Under the pieces are notes generated by a model, which was not told where the DNA came from, made no database searches, and saw only the letters and a program-made list of their open reading frames with translations. A DNA stretch of 6,579 nt from Prevotellaceae bacterium. Lineage in GTDB: Bacteria > Bacteroidota > Bacteroidia > Bacteroidales > Bacteroidaceae. Shown in pieces: positions 1-6,502 of this stretch. Made by a program: the position numbers and the translations under genes. Location: positions 7,208 through 13,786 of the forward strand of contig JAFLUS010000001.1 of NCBI GenBank assembly GCA_022508685.1, given 5' to 3'. Positions within the stretch are counted from its first letter, which is position 1. Every line of letters starts with the position of its first letter.

Positions 1-1309
1 GGGGAGTGTCGCTGCCTGTGCTGCCGTTGAGTGAGTAGAGATAGGCTTCGTTCTGTACTGTTTCCAATGTACCGAAGTTGCCGTATTTTGTGAGTTTACC
101 GCAGATAATCACGTCGTCACCTTGTGCGAGCAGCGGACCTGTGGTGTACTTGGTGTTGCCGAGATAGAGTGCGCGGTAGATGTAGAACTGACCGGCAGAA
201 GTGCCGTCGTCGGAGATGTAGAATGTGGCATTACCGAAGTTGGTAGTGTAGTTTTCAGTAATGGAAGCGACCTTACCTTTAATATATACAACACCTGTTG
301 TAGCACCGCTTGCCAATTTGCCTGCCACTTCGTTTGCTGCTACGGAGTTGTAGGGATTTTCCAACGTTCCGTCGCCTGTCGCCGTACCTGCAGTGCCGCC
401 ACCGGTTTCCACCTCACTGGTTTCGCCGTTGAGTGAATAGAGTTTGCTGCCTTGCGTGAACTCGGGCGTGTTGTTGTAGTAGTTGATGACTTGTCCGTAG
501 ACGATGACTTCATCGCCAACCTTAATGTCGCCTGCTTTGAACTTGTTGCCACCCAAGCCGTAACCGCGATACACTTCGAGTTGACCGAGGTCGCTGCCGT
601 CATCGGAGATGTAGTAAGTGGCGTTGCCGTATTGTTCGCTGATTTCGTCAATCTTCGAGATGATACCCTTCGTGTAGATGAAATCAGAGTTGGTGTTGCC
701 TACTTGCTGAATGAGTTCCTGCGTTGCTGCCACGTTGTAGGGATCGTCCTTCGTTCCCGAACCTGCGGGTGCTACGTCGCTCTTCTTGTCTTCCACTTCA
801 GCCGTTGTTCCGTGCAAGAAATAGATTTTGCTGCCTTGTGTGATTTCAGGCGTAGAGCCGTACATGGTGAGTGCACCATAGACGATGATTTCGTCGCCCA
901 CTTGGAAGTAGTCGGCTTTGGTGATTTTTTCGCCACCGAGTCCGCTGCCGCGATACACTTCGAGTTGGTTAGTGGTGGTGCCGTCTACCGAGATGAAGTA
1001 GGTGCAGTTGCCATAACTATTGCCCGGGAGGTCGGTCAGTTCACCTGTGGAGTTGTTGACCACGCCGATTTGGCTGATGTAACCATGCACGTAGACATTG
1101 TCAGTGCTGTATGCACCAGCCTGAATGAGGAGGAGTGCGTCGGCAACGGTATAAGGGTCGTCAACAACACCCGAGCCTTCGAGGTTGGCAAGGAGTTCTT
1201 CCGAAGTTTGCGGTTGCAGCACGTAGTAAGGTGCCGGTACGTCTTCGCACGCAGTGAAGCCTATCAATGCGATGGCTGCCATTGCGATTTTGGAAAATAA
1301 TTTTTTCAT
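1..1309 (-). CDS. Lipoprotein with three tandem OB-fold-like repeats (C-terminus beyond window)
   Basis: The frame is open from ATG at 1309 to the left edge, giving 436 codons with no stop, so the C-terminus is missing. Residues 1-20 form a lipoprotein signal peptide ending in the lipobox-like GFTA before Cys21. Cys21 is followed by Glu-Asp, an acidic start that in Bacteroidetes often marks surface-exposed lipoproteins. Three repeats of about 115-123 residues follow at roughly 45-167, 183-295 and 312-429. Each begins with a DDPY or ENPY motif, then a beta-rich core with TYYISDDG-like, LEVYRG.GLGG and GDEVIVYG motifs. Repeats 1 and 2 also share TPE.TQGSK near their ends. The pattern resembles OB-fold modules seen in many Bacteroides and Prevotella surface proteins, and loosely those of the YhcR-type nucleases. 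Gly/Thr-rich linkers separate the repeats, and another linker starts at the window edge, so a further domain is likely. It is the third gene of the operon, 59 nt after the DUF5689 gene. The ligand is unknown; binding rather than catalysis is inferred because no catalytic motif is visible. Confidence 0.88.
   Translation of the reverse strand, partial: MKKLFSKIAMAAIALIGFTACEDVPAPYYVLQPQTSEELLANLEGSGVVDDPYTVADALLLIQAGAYSTDNVYVHGYISQIGVVNNSTGELTDLPGNSYGNCTYFISVDGTTTNQLEVYRGSGLGGEKITKADYFQVGDEIIVYGALTMYGSTPEITQGSKIYFLHGTTAEVEDKKSDVAPAGSGTKDDPYNVAATQELIQQVGNTNSDFIYTKGIISKIDEISEQYGNATYYISDDGSDLGQLEVYRGYGLGGNKFKAGDIKVGDEVIVYGQVINYYNNTPEFTQGSKLYSLNGETSEVETGGGTAGTATGDGTLENPYNSVAANEVAGKLASGATTGVVYIKGKVASITENYTTNFGNATFYISDDGTSAGQFYIYRALYLGNTKYTTGPLLAQGDDVIICGKLTKYGNFGTLETVQNEAYLYSLNGSTGSDTP
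23..1177 (-). repeat. Three tandem protein-coding OB-like repeats
   Basis: The repeat units lie at about 1177-809, 763-425 and 376-23 on the minus strand. Repeats 1 and 2 are close at the DNA level: an identical 20-nt block encoding QLEVYRG occurs at 948-967 and 564-583, exactly 384 nt (128 codons) apart. Repeat 3 is more diverged, with FYIYRALYLG in place of LEVYRG.GLGG and DDVIICG in place of GDEVIVYG. This suggests that repeats 1 and 2 arose from a later duplication or have been homogenised. Confidence 0.85.
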
Positions 1310-1368
1310 ATTGGATGTAATTTTATTTCAGTATTGATGATTGGAATGATGAATATGTGGTTTGCCGT

Positions 1369-2256
1369 TTATTCTACGGGTTCAACATCGTCGGCATTGC
1401 GGAGGAGGAACTGCCATTCGCTGTTGTAGCGTGTGAGCACAGCCGTGACGTTGACTTTTCCTACAGGAATGGTGTCAGACGAGAATGTGGAGAGAACGCT
1501 CTGACGCAGCGTGTAGGTCAGACCATCGAATATGAGCGAGTTGTCTACACCATTACCATCGTCCTTGTCGTCGTAAACGGCATATACCTTGCGGCGTTCG
1601 CCACCATTGGGCGGAACGGCACCAAGGATTTCTGCATTCTTGATGTGCACCAGCATCGGTGTCCATTTGTGCATGTCGCGTGCTGCCGTGCGCAACCATG
1701 CAGCATCGATGAGCACCGGTTGCACTTCGGGTGCATTTTCGTTGCGACCGATGACCTTGATGTTCGATGCTGCCATGAACTTGGGCATTCCACCCAACTT
1801 GATGTTACCGAACGAAGTAATGTAGGGCGCACCGATTTTCATCATGTTGCCATAAGAACCGACGTACAATCCTTTGAGGTTGATGACGACGTGTGTGCCT
1901 ACGGGGTAGGTTGTCCACAGGCTGTTGTCGTTAATGCCGACCACGATGGCGTCGTCGCCTTTGCGCACGTAGATGGATTGATAGACGTTTCCGCTGATAT
2001 CGTTGGCATAGACGTAGCCGTCGAAGGTGATGTCTTCTTCGATTTTCGGTTGCCAGCGGTCGCGGTTGTTGTTGACGAAGTCTTTATATTCGGCTTTCAG
2101 TGCAGCGAGGGTAGTGGTCGTTTCGGTCGCCTCTCGGTCGCTGTTGTACACGTCGTTGCTCATGTCGGGCTCGCTGTCGTCAAACTTGTTGCACGATGAC
2201 AGAGCGAGCGTCGTTCCTACTATCACAGACAGTATATAGATGAGATGCTTTTTCAT
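1369..2256 (-). CDS. DUF5689-domain lipoprotein
   Basis: This is a complete 295-residue protein. The N-terminus is a lipoprotein signal peptide with lipobox ALSS before Cys22, followed by NKFDDSEPD, an acidic stretch fitting a surface-exposed Bacteroidetes lipoprotein. The rest matches the DUF5689 pattern: a TTLAALKAEY helix near 48-57, a barrel-like core (ITFDGYVYANDISGNVYQS at 76-94, then YPVGTHVVINLKGLYVGSYGN at 117-137), and a C-terminal beta module (200-292) with IPVGKVNVTAVLTRYNSEWQF and a final LRNADDVEPVE. DUF5689 proteins are typically encoded next to TonB-dependent receptors and have no defined biochemical role; a receptor-associated binding role is inferred. The start codon lies only 29 nt after the receptor stop codon, with an A-rich leader and no terminator between, so the two genes are probably co-transcribed. 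No catalytic motif is visible. Confidence 0.92.
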   Translation of the reverse strand: MKKHLIYILSVIVGTTLALSSCNKFDDSEPDMSNDVYNSDREATETTTTLAALKAEYKDFVNNNRDRWQPKIEEDITFDGYVYANDISGNVYQSIYVRKGDDAIVVGINDNSLWTTYPVGTHVVINLKGLYVGSYGNMMKIGAPYITSFGNIKLGGMPKFMAASNIKVIGRNENAPEVQPVLIDAAWLRTAARDMHKWTPMLVHIKNAEILGAVPPNGGERRKVYAVYDDKDDGNGVDNSLIFDGLTYTLRQSVLSTFSSDTIPVGKVNVTAVLTRYNSEWQFLLRNADDVEPVE

Positions 2257-2285
2257 TGTGATTCTTATTTTATATGTGATAGGGA

Positions 2286-4946
2286 TTAGAATTTGTAGTT
2301 TACGTTCAGGAAGGCGTTGAACGGATAAGCGTAGGCAATCTTAGGATTGTATCCGAATTTGTATTGCTTCACTTTCTCGCGGTCGCCGGAGTATTTATCC
2401 ATGTTGTAGTAGTCCGAACGATTTTCTTCACGTCCGCGCAGCACCATGTTGGTGTTGTTGGTGAGGTTCGTGAGGTTGAGGTTGATACTCATCGTGTGGC
2501 CGTGCTTCAGTCGGATGAACTTTCCGATAGAGAGGTCGAGCATGAAGGCATCATCAAACTTCTGCTGTTCCTTTGCCACGTAGTCGACGATGTTGCCTGA
2601 TTCATCCAACAGAATACCGCCCTGCATGCGGTCGACAGCCCACACGGGTTGTCCCTGTGCATTGTAACTATGCGTCACGCGTGGCATCATGTCCGACAGG
2701 CGCAGGTAGGGTGAGAAATAGATGTAACTGCGGTCGTAGTAGTTCAGGCGTGCTTCGAAGAACCATCCGCTGATGTTGTATTTCAGTCCGAGGCTCAATG
2801 CCGTGAGCGGCGTGCAACCCACCTTCATGTCCTTCGTGATGACCTTCAGCGGCATGTTGTTGGTGTTGTCCCACGCATGTGCTGGGTCGGCTGCGTTGTC
2901 GTAGATGATGACGGCATTGGCGTTGTTTATATATTTCGCATCGCCGTACGAACCAACGAAGTCTGCCGAGAAGTTGCTGTTGAAGCGATATTCGAGTGCC
3001 AACTCACCGCCGTAGTGACGCTTCCGAATGCCCGTCATGGTGAGGTAACTGTATTCTTCTTCAATATCGTCGAAGAATTGCGTCTGCTCCACTTGGTTGT
3101 CGAACTGGGTGAAGTATCCGCGAATTTGTCCGTTGAATCTGCCGACACCGAAGCGGTAGGTGGCTTCAGCATGAAGAACGTTCTCGTTCTGTAGGTTAGG
3201 CACGAAGTCGTTTTTGATTTGCGGGTCGAGGAAACTATGGTTCGCAATAGGCGGACGCATTTCGTAGCCAGCGCTCAGGAAGAACTTGTGGTGTGCATTG
3301 ATGGTGTAGCCCACTTGTGCCTTCGCACCTCCGCTGAGGAATTTTGCCGTACCGCTGCTGCCTTTTGAGTGTTCGGGCGAGCGTCCGTTGAGCATCTTAC
3401 CATCGCGTTCGATAGTCGTACCATTGATGTTTCCGCTGAAAATCACCGAGAGATTGTCATAATCATATGTATATGTCGACCACAATTGTGCCTTGTTGAC
3501 AAGGATGTTGTAGTTGTATCCGAACTTGTCACCTTTGCGGATGTGTCGGTTGGGGTGGTCGAGGTCGTTCTGCGCTTCGGGGCTCTGATAGCCGTAGTCG
3601 CTCGATGCAAAGCGGTCGATGTCGGTGTGGAAGTTCGCACCGAGCAGGTCGGCCATCGTCTTGTAGTGCATCGCCGTCGTGTGGTTGAGGTTGATACCTG
3701 CATTGAGGCGGTTCGACTTATTGAAAATGTGGTCGAACGCCGTCGAGAAATTCCACGCAAACTGGTCGTTGTGCGCTTCTTCCAAATAGTACACGGCTTC
3801 GCCGCCGTCCTTCACGGAGTTCTGGTTAATCATGTACATTTTGTCCCAGTCAATCTGACGATTGTGCTCACTGCTACGCCAATAGTTCACGTAACTCAGC
3901 CACTCCTCGTACTGCCAATAGGTGGACGGCGCCATGCCGCTCTCCATTGCGCCGTAGATATCGAAGATGCTGCTCGGCATGTTGTGGTAGTAGTCGGGAC
4001 GCGGGTCGGCAGCGTTGTTCGTGCGGTTGATGAACGTCTGTCCGTATTTTGCATAACGGAAGATGTTGGTCGTCGTCAACTTGGTCTTTTCGTTCAGCGT
4101 CCAGTCCCATGTCAGGAAGGCGGTCGGTTCTATTGTCTTGCGCACGCGAGAACTGCGTTTCTTGCCGTTCTGCCATCCCCAGAAGGGGTTGTAATAGTGC
4201 GAATTTGCCAACCAGTAGGCTTCCTCTGTCGTCCAACTGCTCGTGGCTTGGTCGGTCGGGGCAGCAATCAGCGACAGCGACAGAGCGTGATGATAGTTGA
4301 ACACACGCTCGGCTGCGAGCATCAGGGCTGCTGATTTCAGGTATGTACCCTTCATGTTGCCCTCTTCGCCGTAACGGAAACCTCCTGTGGCTGCGAACGC
4401 CCATCCGTTGCGCAGACCTGTGGCGTGGGTGAACATCACGCGGCCGATGTAGTTGCGGTTCGTTAGCGACAAGGTGGCTTTGTTGCCTGCGGCAAACTGG
4501 CTCGCACGCACGTTGATGTCCGAACCGCCACCGATATCCATGTAGTTGATGGTGTTCTGTTCATACGACGTTACGCCCTGCTGGTTGCGCGACGCATCGC
4601 TCAGTCCGCCGAACAGCGAAGAAAAGCGGAACACGCCCGATTCGACGTCGTTGATACGCGCACCATTCACCGTGTAACTGTGGTACTGCTGGTCGTAGTT
4701 GTGCGCACTGAAGTAGGAGTGGCCGAACCTGTAATTGGTTTTCGACAGGAACATATCGTCGTTGTACGTTGCCAACGACGTGGCAGTCTGCGAGTTGGGG
4801 GCTTCGTCGTCAATCTCGTAATCCGAGAAGACATACGACTCCATGTCCTCGTTCTCTGCTCTTGCCACACTATCGGCAGGCGTCTGCGCCATCAGCCATG
4901 TCGGTGCAGCCAACAGCGGCAGTAAGAGCAATCGTTTTTTTCTCAT
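2286..4946 (-). CDS. TonB-dependent outer-membrane receptor (SusD-less type)
   Basis: With the chosen start the protein has 886 residues. Residues 1-20 are a classic Sec signal (RKKR, then a Leu-rich core) with probable cleavage after LMA, before Gln21. A short acidic segment (about 21-60) leads to a plug-like region at about 64-150. It contains a YDQQYHSYTVNGARINDVESG stretch and IGGGSDINVRAS, the pattern typical of Bacteroidetes TonB receptors (Y..NG..NDxESG and GG.xNI..RAS). The remainder is alternating, aromatic-rich beta-barrel sequence, and the protein ends in NVNYKF with the C-terminal Phe expected of outer-membrane barrels. The frame also permits starts at 4988 and 4949. ATG 4946 was preferred because it starts directly with the charged n-region; the 4988 start would add 14 residues ahead of it. 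No carboxypeptidase-regulatory domain precedes the plug and no SusD gene follows. It is probably the first gene of the leftward operon. It should import a ligand using TonB-ExbBD energy; the ligand is unknown. Confidence 0.93.
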   Translation of the reverse strand: MRKKRLLLLPLLAAPTWLMAQTPADSVARAENEDMESYVFSDYEIDDEAPNSQTATSLATYNDDMFLSKTNYRFGHSYFSAHNYDQQYHSYTVNGARINDVESGVFRFSSLFGGLSDASRNQQGVTSYEQNTINYMDIGGGSDINVRASQFAAGNKATLSLTNRNYIGRVMFTHATGLRNGWAFAATGGFRYGEEGNMKGTYLKSAALMLAAERVFNYHHALSLSLIAAPTDQATSSWTTEEAYWLANSHYYNPFWGWQNGKKRSSRVRKTIEPTAFLTWDWTLNEKTKLTTTNIFRYAKYGQTFINRTNNAADPRPDYYHNMPSSIFDIYGAMESGMAPSTYWQYEEWLSYVNYWRSSEHNRQIDWDKMYMINQNSVKDGGEAVYYLEEAHNDQFAWNFSTAFDHIFNKSNRLNAGINLNHTTAMHYKTMADLLGANFHTDIDRFASSDYGYQSPEAQNDLDHPNRHIRKGDKFGYNYNILVNKAQLWSTYTYDYDNLSVIFSGNINGTTIERDGKMLNGRSPEHSKGSSGTAKFLSGGAKAQVGYTINAHHKFFLSAGYEMRPPIANHSFLDPQIKNDFVPNLQNENVLHAEATYRFGVGRFNGQIRGYFTQFDNQVEQTQFFDDIEEEYSYLTMTGIRKRHYGGELALEYRFNSNFSADFVGSYGDAKYINNANAVIIYDNAADPAHAWDNTNNMPLKVITKDMKVGCTPLTALSLGLKYNISGWFFEARLNYYDRSYIYFSPYLRLSDMMPRVTHSYNAQGQPVWAVDRMQGGILLDESGNIVDYVAKEQQKFDDAFMLDLSIGKFIRLKHGHTMSINLNLTNLTNNTNMVLRGREENRSDYYNMDKYSGDREKVKQYKFGYNPKIAYAYPFNAFLNVNYKF

Positions 4947-5020
4947 CATAAATAATATAGTATTGGATTTGTTGATAATTTTCTGCATATATGCGTTGCG
5001 GAGTGTGCAGCAAGATGGTG

Positions 5021-5051
5021 CAAAAATAAATATTTTTTTTCATACATCATC
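5021..5051 (-). promoter_or_regulatory. Candidate Bacteroidetes promoter for the receptor operon
   Basis: Read on the minus strand, bases 5028-5021 are TATTTTTG, an exact match to the Bacteroidetes -7 consensus TAnnTTTG. Nineteen bases upstream is GATG (5051-5048), only a weak match to the -33 TTTG element. A start about seven bases past the -7 box would give a leader of roughly 70 nt before ATG 4946. The spacer contains an uninterrupted run of eight A (minus strand). The -7 box is persuasive and the -33 box is not, so an activator may be needed. Confidence 0.5.
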
Positions 5052-5052
5052 A

Positions 5053-5071
5053 TCTTTTTATGTTAAAAAGA
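5053..5071. promoter_or_regulatory. 19-bp inverted repeat, possible operator
   Basis: The two 8-base arms TCTTTTTA and TAAAAAGA are perfect reverse complements around a 3-base centre (TGT). The element lies directly upstream of the candidate -33 box of the receptor operon, where an activator or repressor could bind. The all-A/T-rich stem lacks the G+C content and following T-run of an intrinsic terminator. An operator role is inferred from position and symmetry only. Confidence 0.35.
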
Positions 5072-5223
5072 CAGCATGAGCACGTTTTTCCATATAAAAA
5101 ATGTTGTTGTATGATAAAAACATACGAAAATACCCTTCGAAAAATGGCAAATTGGCAAAATGTGGAATGTTTGCTTTCGATGCGCTTGCCTATTAGCATT
5201 TTGATATTCATTTATGTTAAAAA
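5057..5223 (+). repeat. 13-nt direct repeat, copies at 5057-5069 and 5211-5223
   Basis: The motif TTTATGTTAAAAA occurs twice in the same orientation, 154 nt apart. The left copy overlaps most of the inverted repeat beside the leftward promoter. The right copy lies about 45 nt upstream of the candidate -33 box of the EEP gene. Two copies, one near each divergent promoter, could be binding sites for a shared regulator, although A+T richness raises the chance of coincidence. Confidence 0.4.
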
Positions 5224-5267
5224 TTGCCCTTATACATTCAAAACGTGCTATTTTTTCGCGATAAATC

Positions 5268-5298
5268 CTTGCGATGTAAAGAATAATCACGATATTTG
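5268..5298 (+). promoter_or_regulatory. Candidate promoter for the EEP gene
   Basis: CTTG at 5268-5271 resembles the -33 TTTG element. After a 19-base spacer, GATATTTG at 5291-5298 matches five of the six fixed positions of TAnnTTTG. Transcription would start near 5304, leaving a leader of about 30 A-rich bases before ATG 5333. The match is imperfect, and A+T-rich DNA yields such matches by chance. Confidence 0.35.
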
Positions 5299-5332
5299 CA
5301 AAGAAATCGCACATCAAAATGACAATTTGACA

Positions 5333-6448
5333 ATGAAAAAGACACGTTTTTGTTTAGTGGCGATGCTTGCTGTCGTTGCTGTATTCTCGCTTTCGTTCAG
5401 AAATTTCAACCGACCATCGGATACCCGCTATGCGGTCTACGCGATGGCATTCTACAATCTTGAAAACCTTTTCGACACGATCCACGACGTTGTCATGGCG
5501 GAAGTGGACGGACAGATGGTGAAGGTGGAGGACAAGAACGACTATGAATACTTGCCCGATGGTGCCAACAAGTGGGGGACGATGAAATACAAGGCGAAAC
5601 TGAAGAATATGTCGGAAGCCTTGGCTCGGTTGGCGACTGATGAGGAGAGTCGTGTACGTTTGCCGATGGGGCCTGCCATCATCGGTGTGTCGGAGATAGA
5701 AAATCGTCGTGTGCTTGAGGATTTGATTGCTCAACCGGCGCTGAAAGATCGTAATCTGCAGATTATCCATGAGGAGGGTCCCGACCGCCGTGGTGTGGAA
5801 TGTGCATTCCTTTATAATCCTAAATTGTTCAAATACAAGGGTCACTCACTCGTACCTTATATCTATCCCAACAACGACCAAACGCATCGCACGCGTGGTT
5901 TCCTCATTGCCGAAGGACAGATTGGCGGTGAAGATGTGTACTGCATCGTGTGCCACTGGCCGTCGCGCATGGCAGTGTCGTTCTATCGCGAACATGCAGG
6001 TGTACAGGTGCGTGCCGTGAAGGATTCGCTGCTGCAGGTTAATCCAAAAGCCAAAATCTTTATCATGGGTGACATGAACGACGACCCCGACGACAAGAGC
6101 ATGGCTGTGTCACTGGGTGCAAAGCGTACACCGCGTGAATGCAAGGAGCATGACTTGTACAATCCGTGGTGGGATTTGCTGCGTCGTTCGGGAGTGGGTA
6201 CATTGAAGTACAACGGCAACTGGAACTTGTTTGACCAAATCGTATTCACAGGTAATCTTCTGAACACGGAGCAACCGACGTCGCTCACGTTCTATCGCAC
6301 AGAAGTGTTCAACCGAAATTTCCTTACGCAGCAAGAAGGTAAATACAAGGGGTATCCGAAGCGTACCCATGCCGGTGGCGTGTGGCTCAACGGATACAGC
6401 GACCACTATCCTGTCATCATCTATTTGCGTAAACCTGTTTCGCAATAA
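5333..6448 (+). CDS. Exported endonuclease/exonuclease/phosphatase (EEP) family enzyme
   Basis: This 371-residue protein carries a complete EEP (DNase I-like) active site. FYNLENLFD (40-48) gives the family Asn42, and IIGVSEIEN (116-124) gives metal-binding Glu121. DRRGVECAFLY (151-161) is the next conserved block. CHWPSR (207-212) holds His208, GDMNDDP (246-252) holds Asp247 and Asn249, NLFDQIVF (298-305) holds Asp301, and YSDHYPV (355-361) holds the catalytic Asp357-His358 pair. EEP enzymes hydrolyse phosphodiester or phosphomonoester bonds using divalent metal; known substrates include DNA, RNA, inositol phosphates and lipids, so specificity cannot be fixed here. Residues 1-22 are a Sec-type signal or N-terminal anchor (MKKTR, then a hydrophobic core). 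Cys7 is too early for a lipobox, so it is probably periplasmic or secreted rather than lipidated. The start at 5333 was chosen because it begins this signal. It is divergent from the receptor operon. Confidence 0.92.
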   Translation: MKKTRFCLVAMLAVVAVFSLSFRNFNRPSDTRYAVYAMAFYNLENLFDTIHDVVMAEVDGQMVKVEDKNDYEYLPDGANKWGTMKYKAKLKNMSEALARLATDEESRVRLPMGPAIIGVSEIENRRVLEDLIAQPALKDRNLQIIHEEGPDRRGVECAFLYNPKLFKYKGHSLVPYIYPNNDQTHRTRGFLIAEGQIGGEDVYCIVCHWPSRMAVSFYREHAGVQVRAVKDSLLQVNPKAKIFIMGDMNDDPDDKSMAVSLGAKRTPRECKEHDLYNPWWDLLRRSGVGTLKYNGNWNLFDQIVFTGNLLNTEQPTSLTFYRTEVFNRNFLTQQEGKYKGYPKRTHAGGVWLNGYSDHYPVIIYLRKPVSQ

Positions 6449-6502
6449 TATGGTGGCGGATGAACGCGCTTATTCATTATTATTCATCCTTATAAAAACA
6501 AA
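6449..6502 (+). other. Short intergenic gap with tandem TTATTCAT motif
   Basis: These 54 bases separate the EEP stop codon from the next start. TTATTCAT occurs at 6470-6477 and 6480-6487, a 10-nt (one helical turn) spacing. GGATGAA (6458-6464) and TTCATCC (6483-6489) could pair around an 18-base loop, but no T-run follows, so this is not a convincing terminator. The short gap and shared direction are compatible with co-transcription with the EEP gene. Confidence 0.4.

Larger units (their letters stand above)
4950..5332. other. Divergent A+T-rich intergenic control region
   Basis: These 383 bases separate the leftward receptor operon from the rightward EEP gene and contain no convincing gene. 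They are clearly richer in A+T than the flanking coding DNA. Visible contents are a leftward promoter candidate, a rightward promoter candidate, a 19-bp inverted repeat, a duplicated 13-nt motif, an 8-T tract (5033-5040), and two copies of TGGCAAA eight nt apart (5145-5151 and 5153-5159). The rightward frame of the EEP gene stays open back to 5060, but that stretch reads as low-complexity, Cys/Ile/Lys-rich sequence without domain character and would bury the signal peptide. Confidence 0.8.

Noticed and set aside
452..1300. Long rightward open frame (282 codons) opposite the OB-repeat gene
   Set aside because: It is antisense to a frame with a clear lipoprotein signal and three protein repeats. 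Its own product is Val/Cys/Asp-rich with no domain pattern, as expected from reverse-strand reading of biased codons.
1357..2199. Rightward open frame (280 codons) opposite the DUF5689 gene
   Set aside because: It is a shadow of the recognisable DUF5689 frame, with no signal peptide, no leader features and no coherent motifs.
3369..4334. Rightward open frame (321 codons) inside the receptor gene
   Set aside because: It lies wholly antisense to barrel-coding sequence. The product is Val/Arg-rich and has no recognisable domain.
1..4988. Classical SusC/SusD polysaccharide utilisation locus
   Set aside because: No SusD-like protein, glycoside hydrolase or sulfatase is encoded in the window, and the lipoproteins are DUF5689 and OB-repeat types.
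4985..4994. 10-bp palindrome GCATATATGC in the receptor leader
   Set aside because: It is perfect but short, and its flanks do not extend the symmetry. Such palindromes occur readily by chance in A+T-rich leaders.
5060..5332. Possible 91-residue N-terminal extension of the EEP protein
   Set aside because: The frame is open, but the stretch is A+T-rich, lacks domain character, and would place a good signal peptide internally. ATG 5333 is the better start.
6458..6489. Inverted repeat GGATGAA/TTCATCC after the EEP gene as a terminator
   Set aside because: The 7-bp stem encloses an 18-base loop and is followed by TTATAAAAAC instead of a T-run, so intrinsic termination is not supported.
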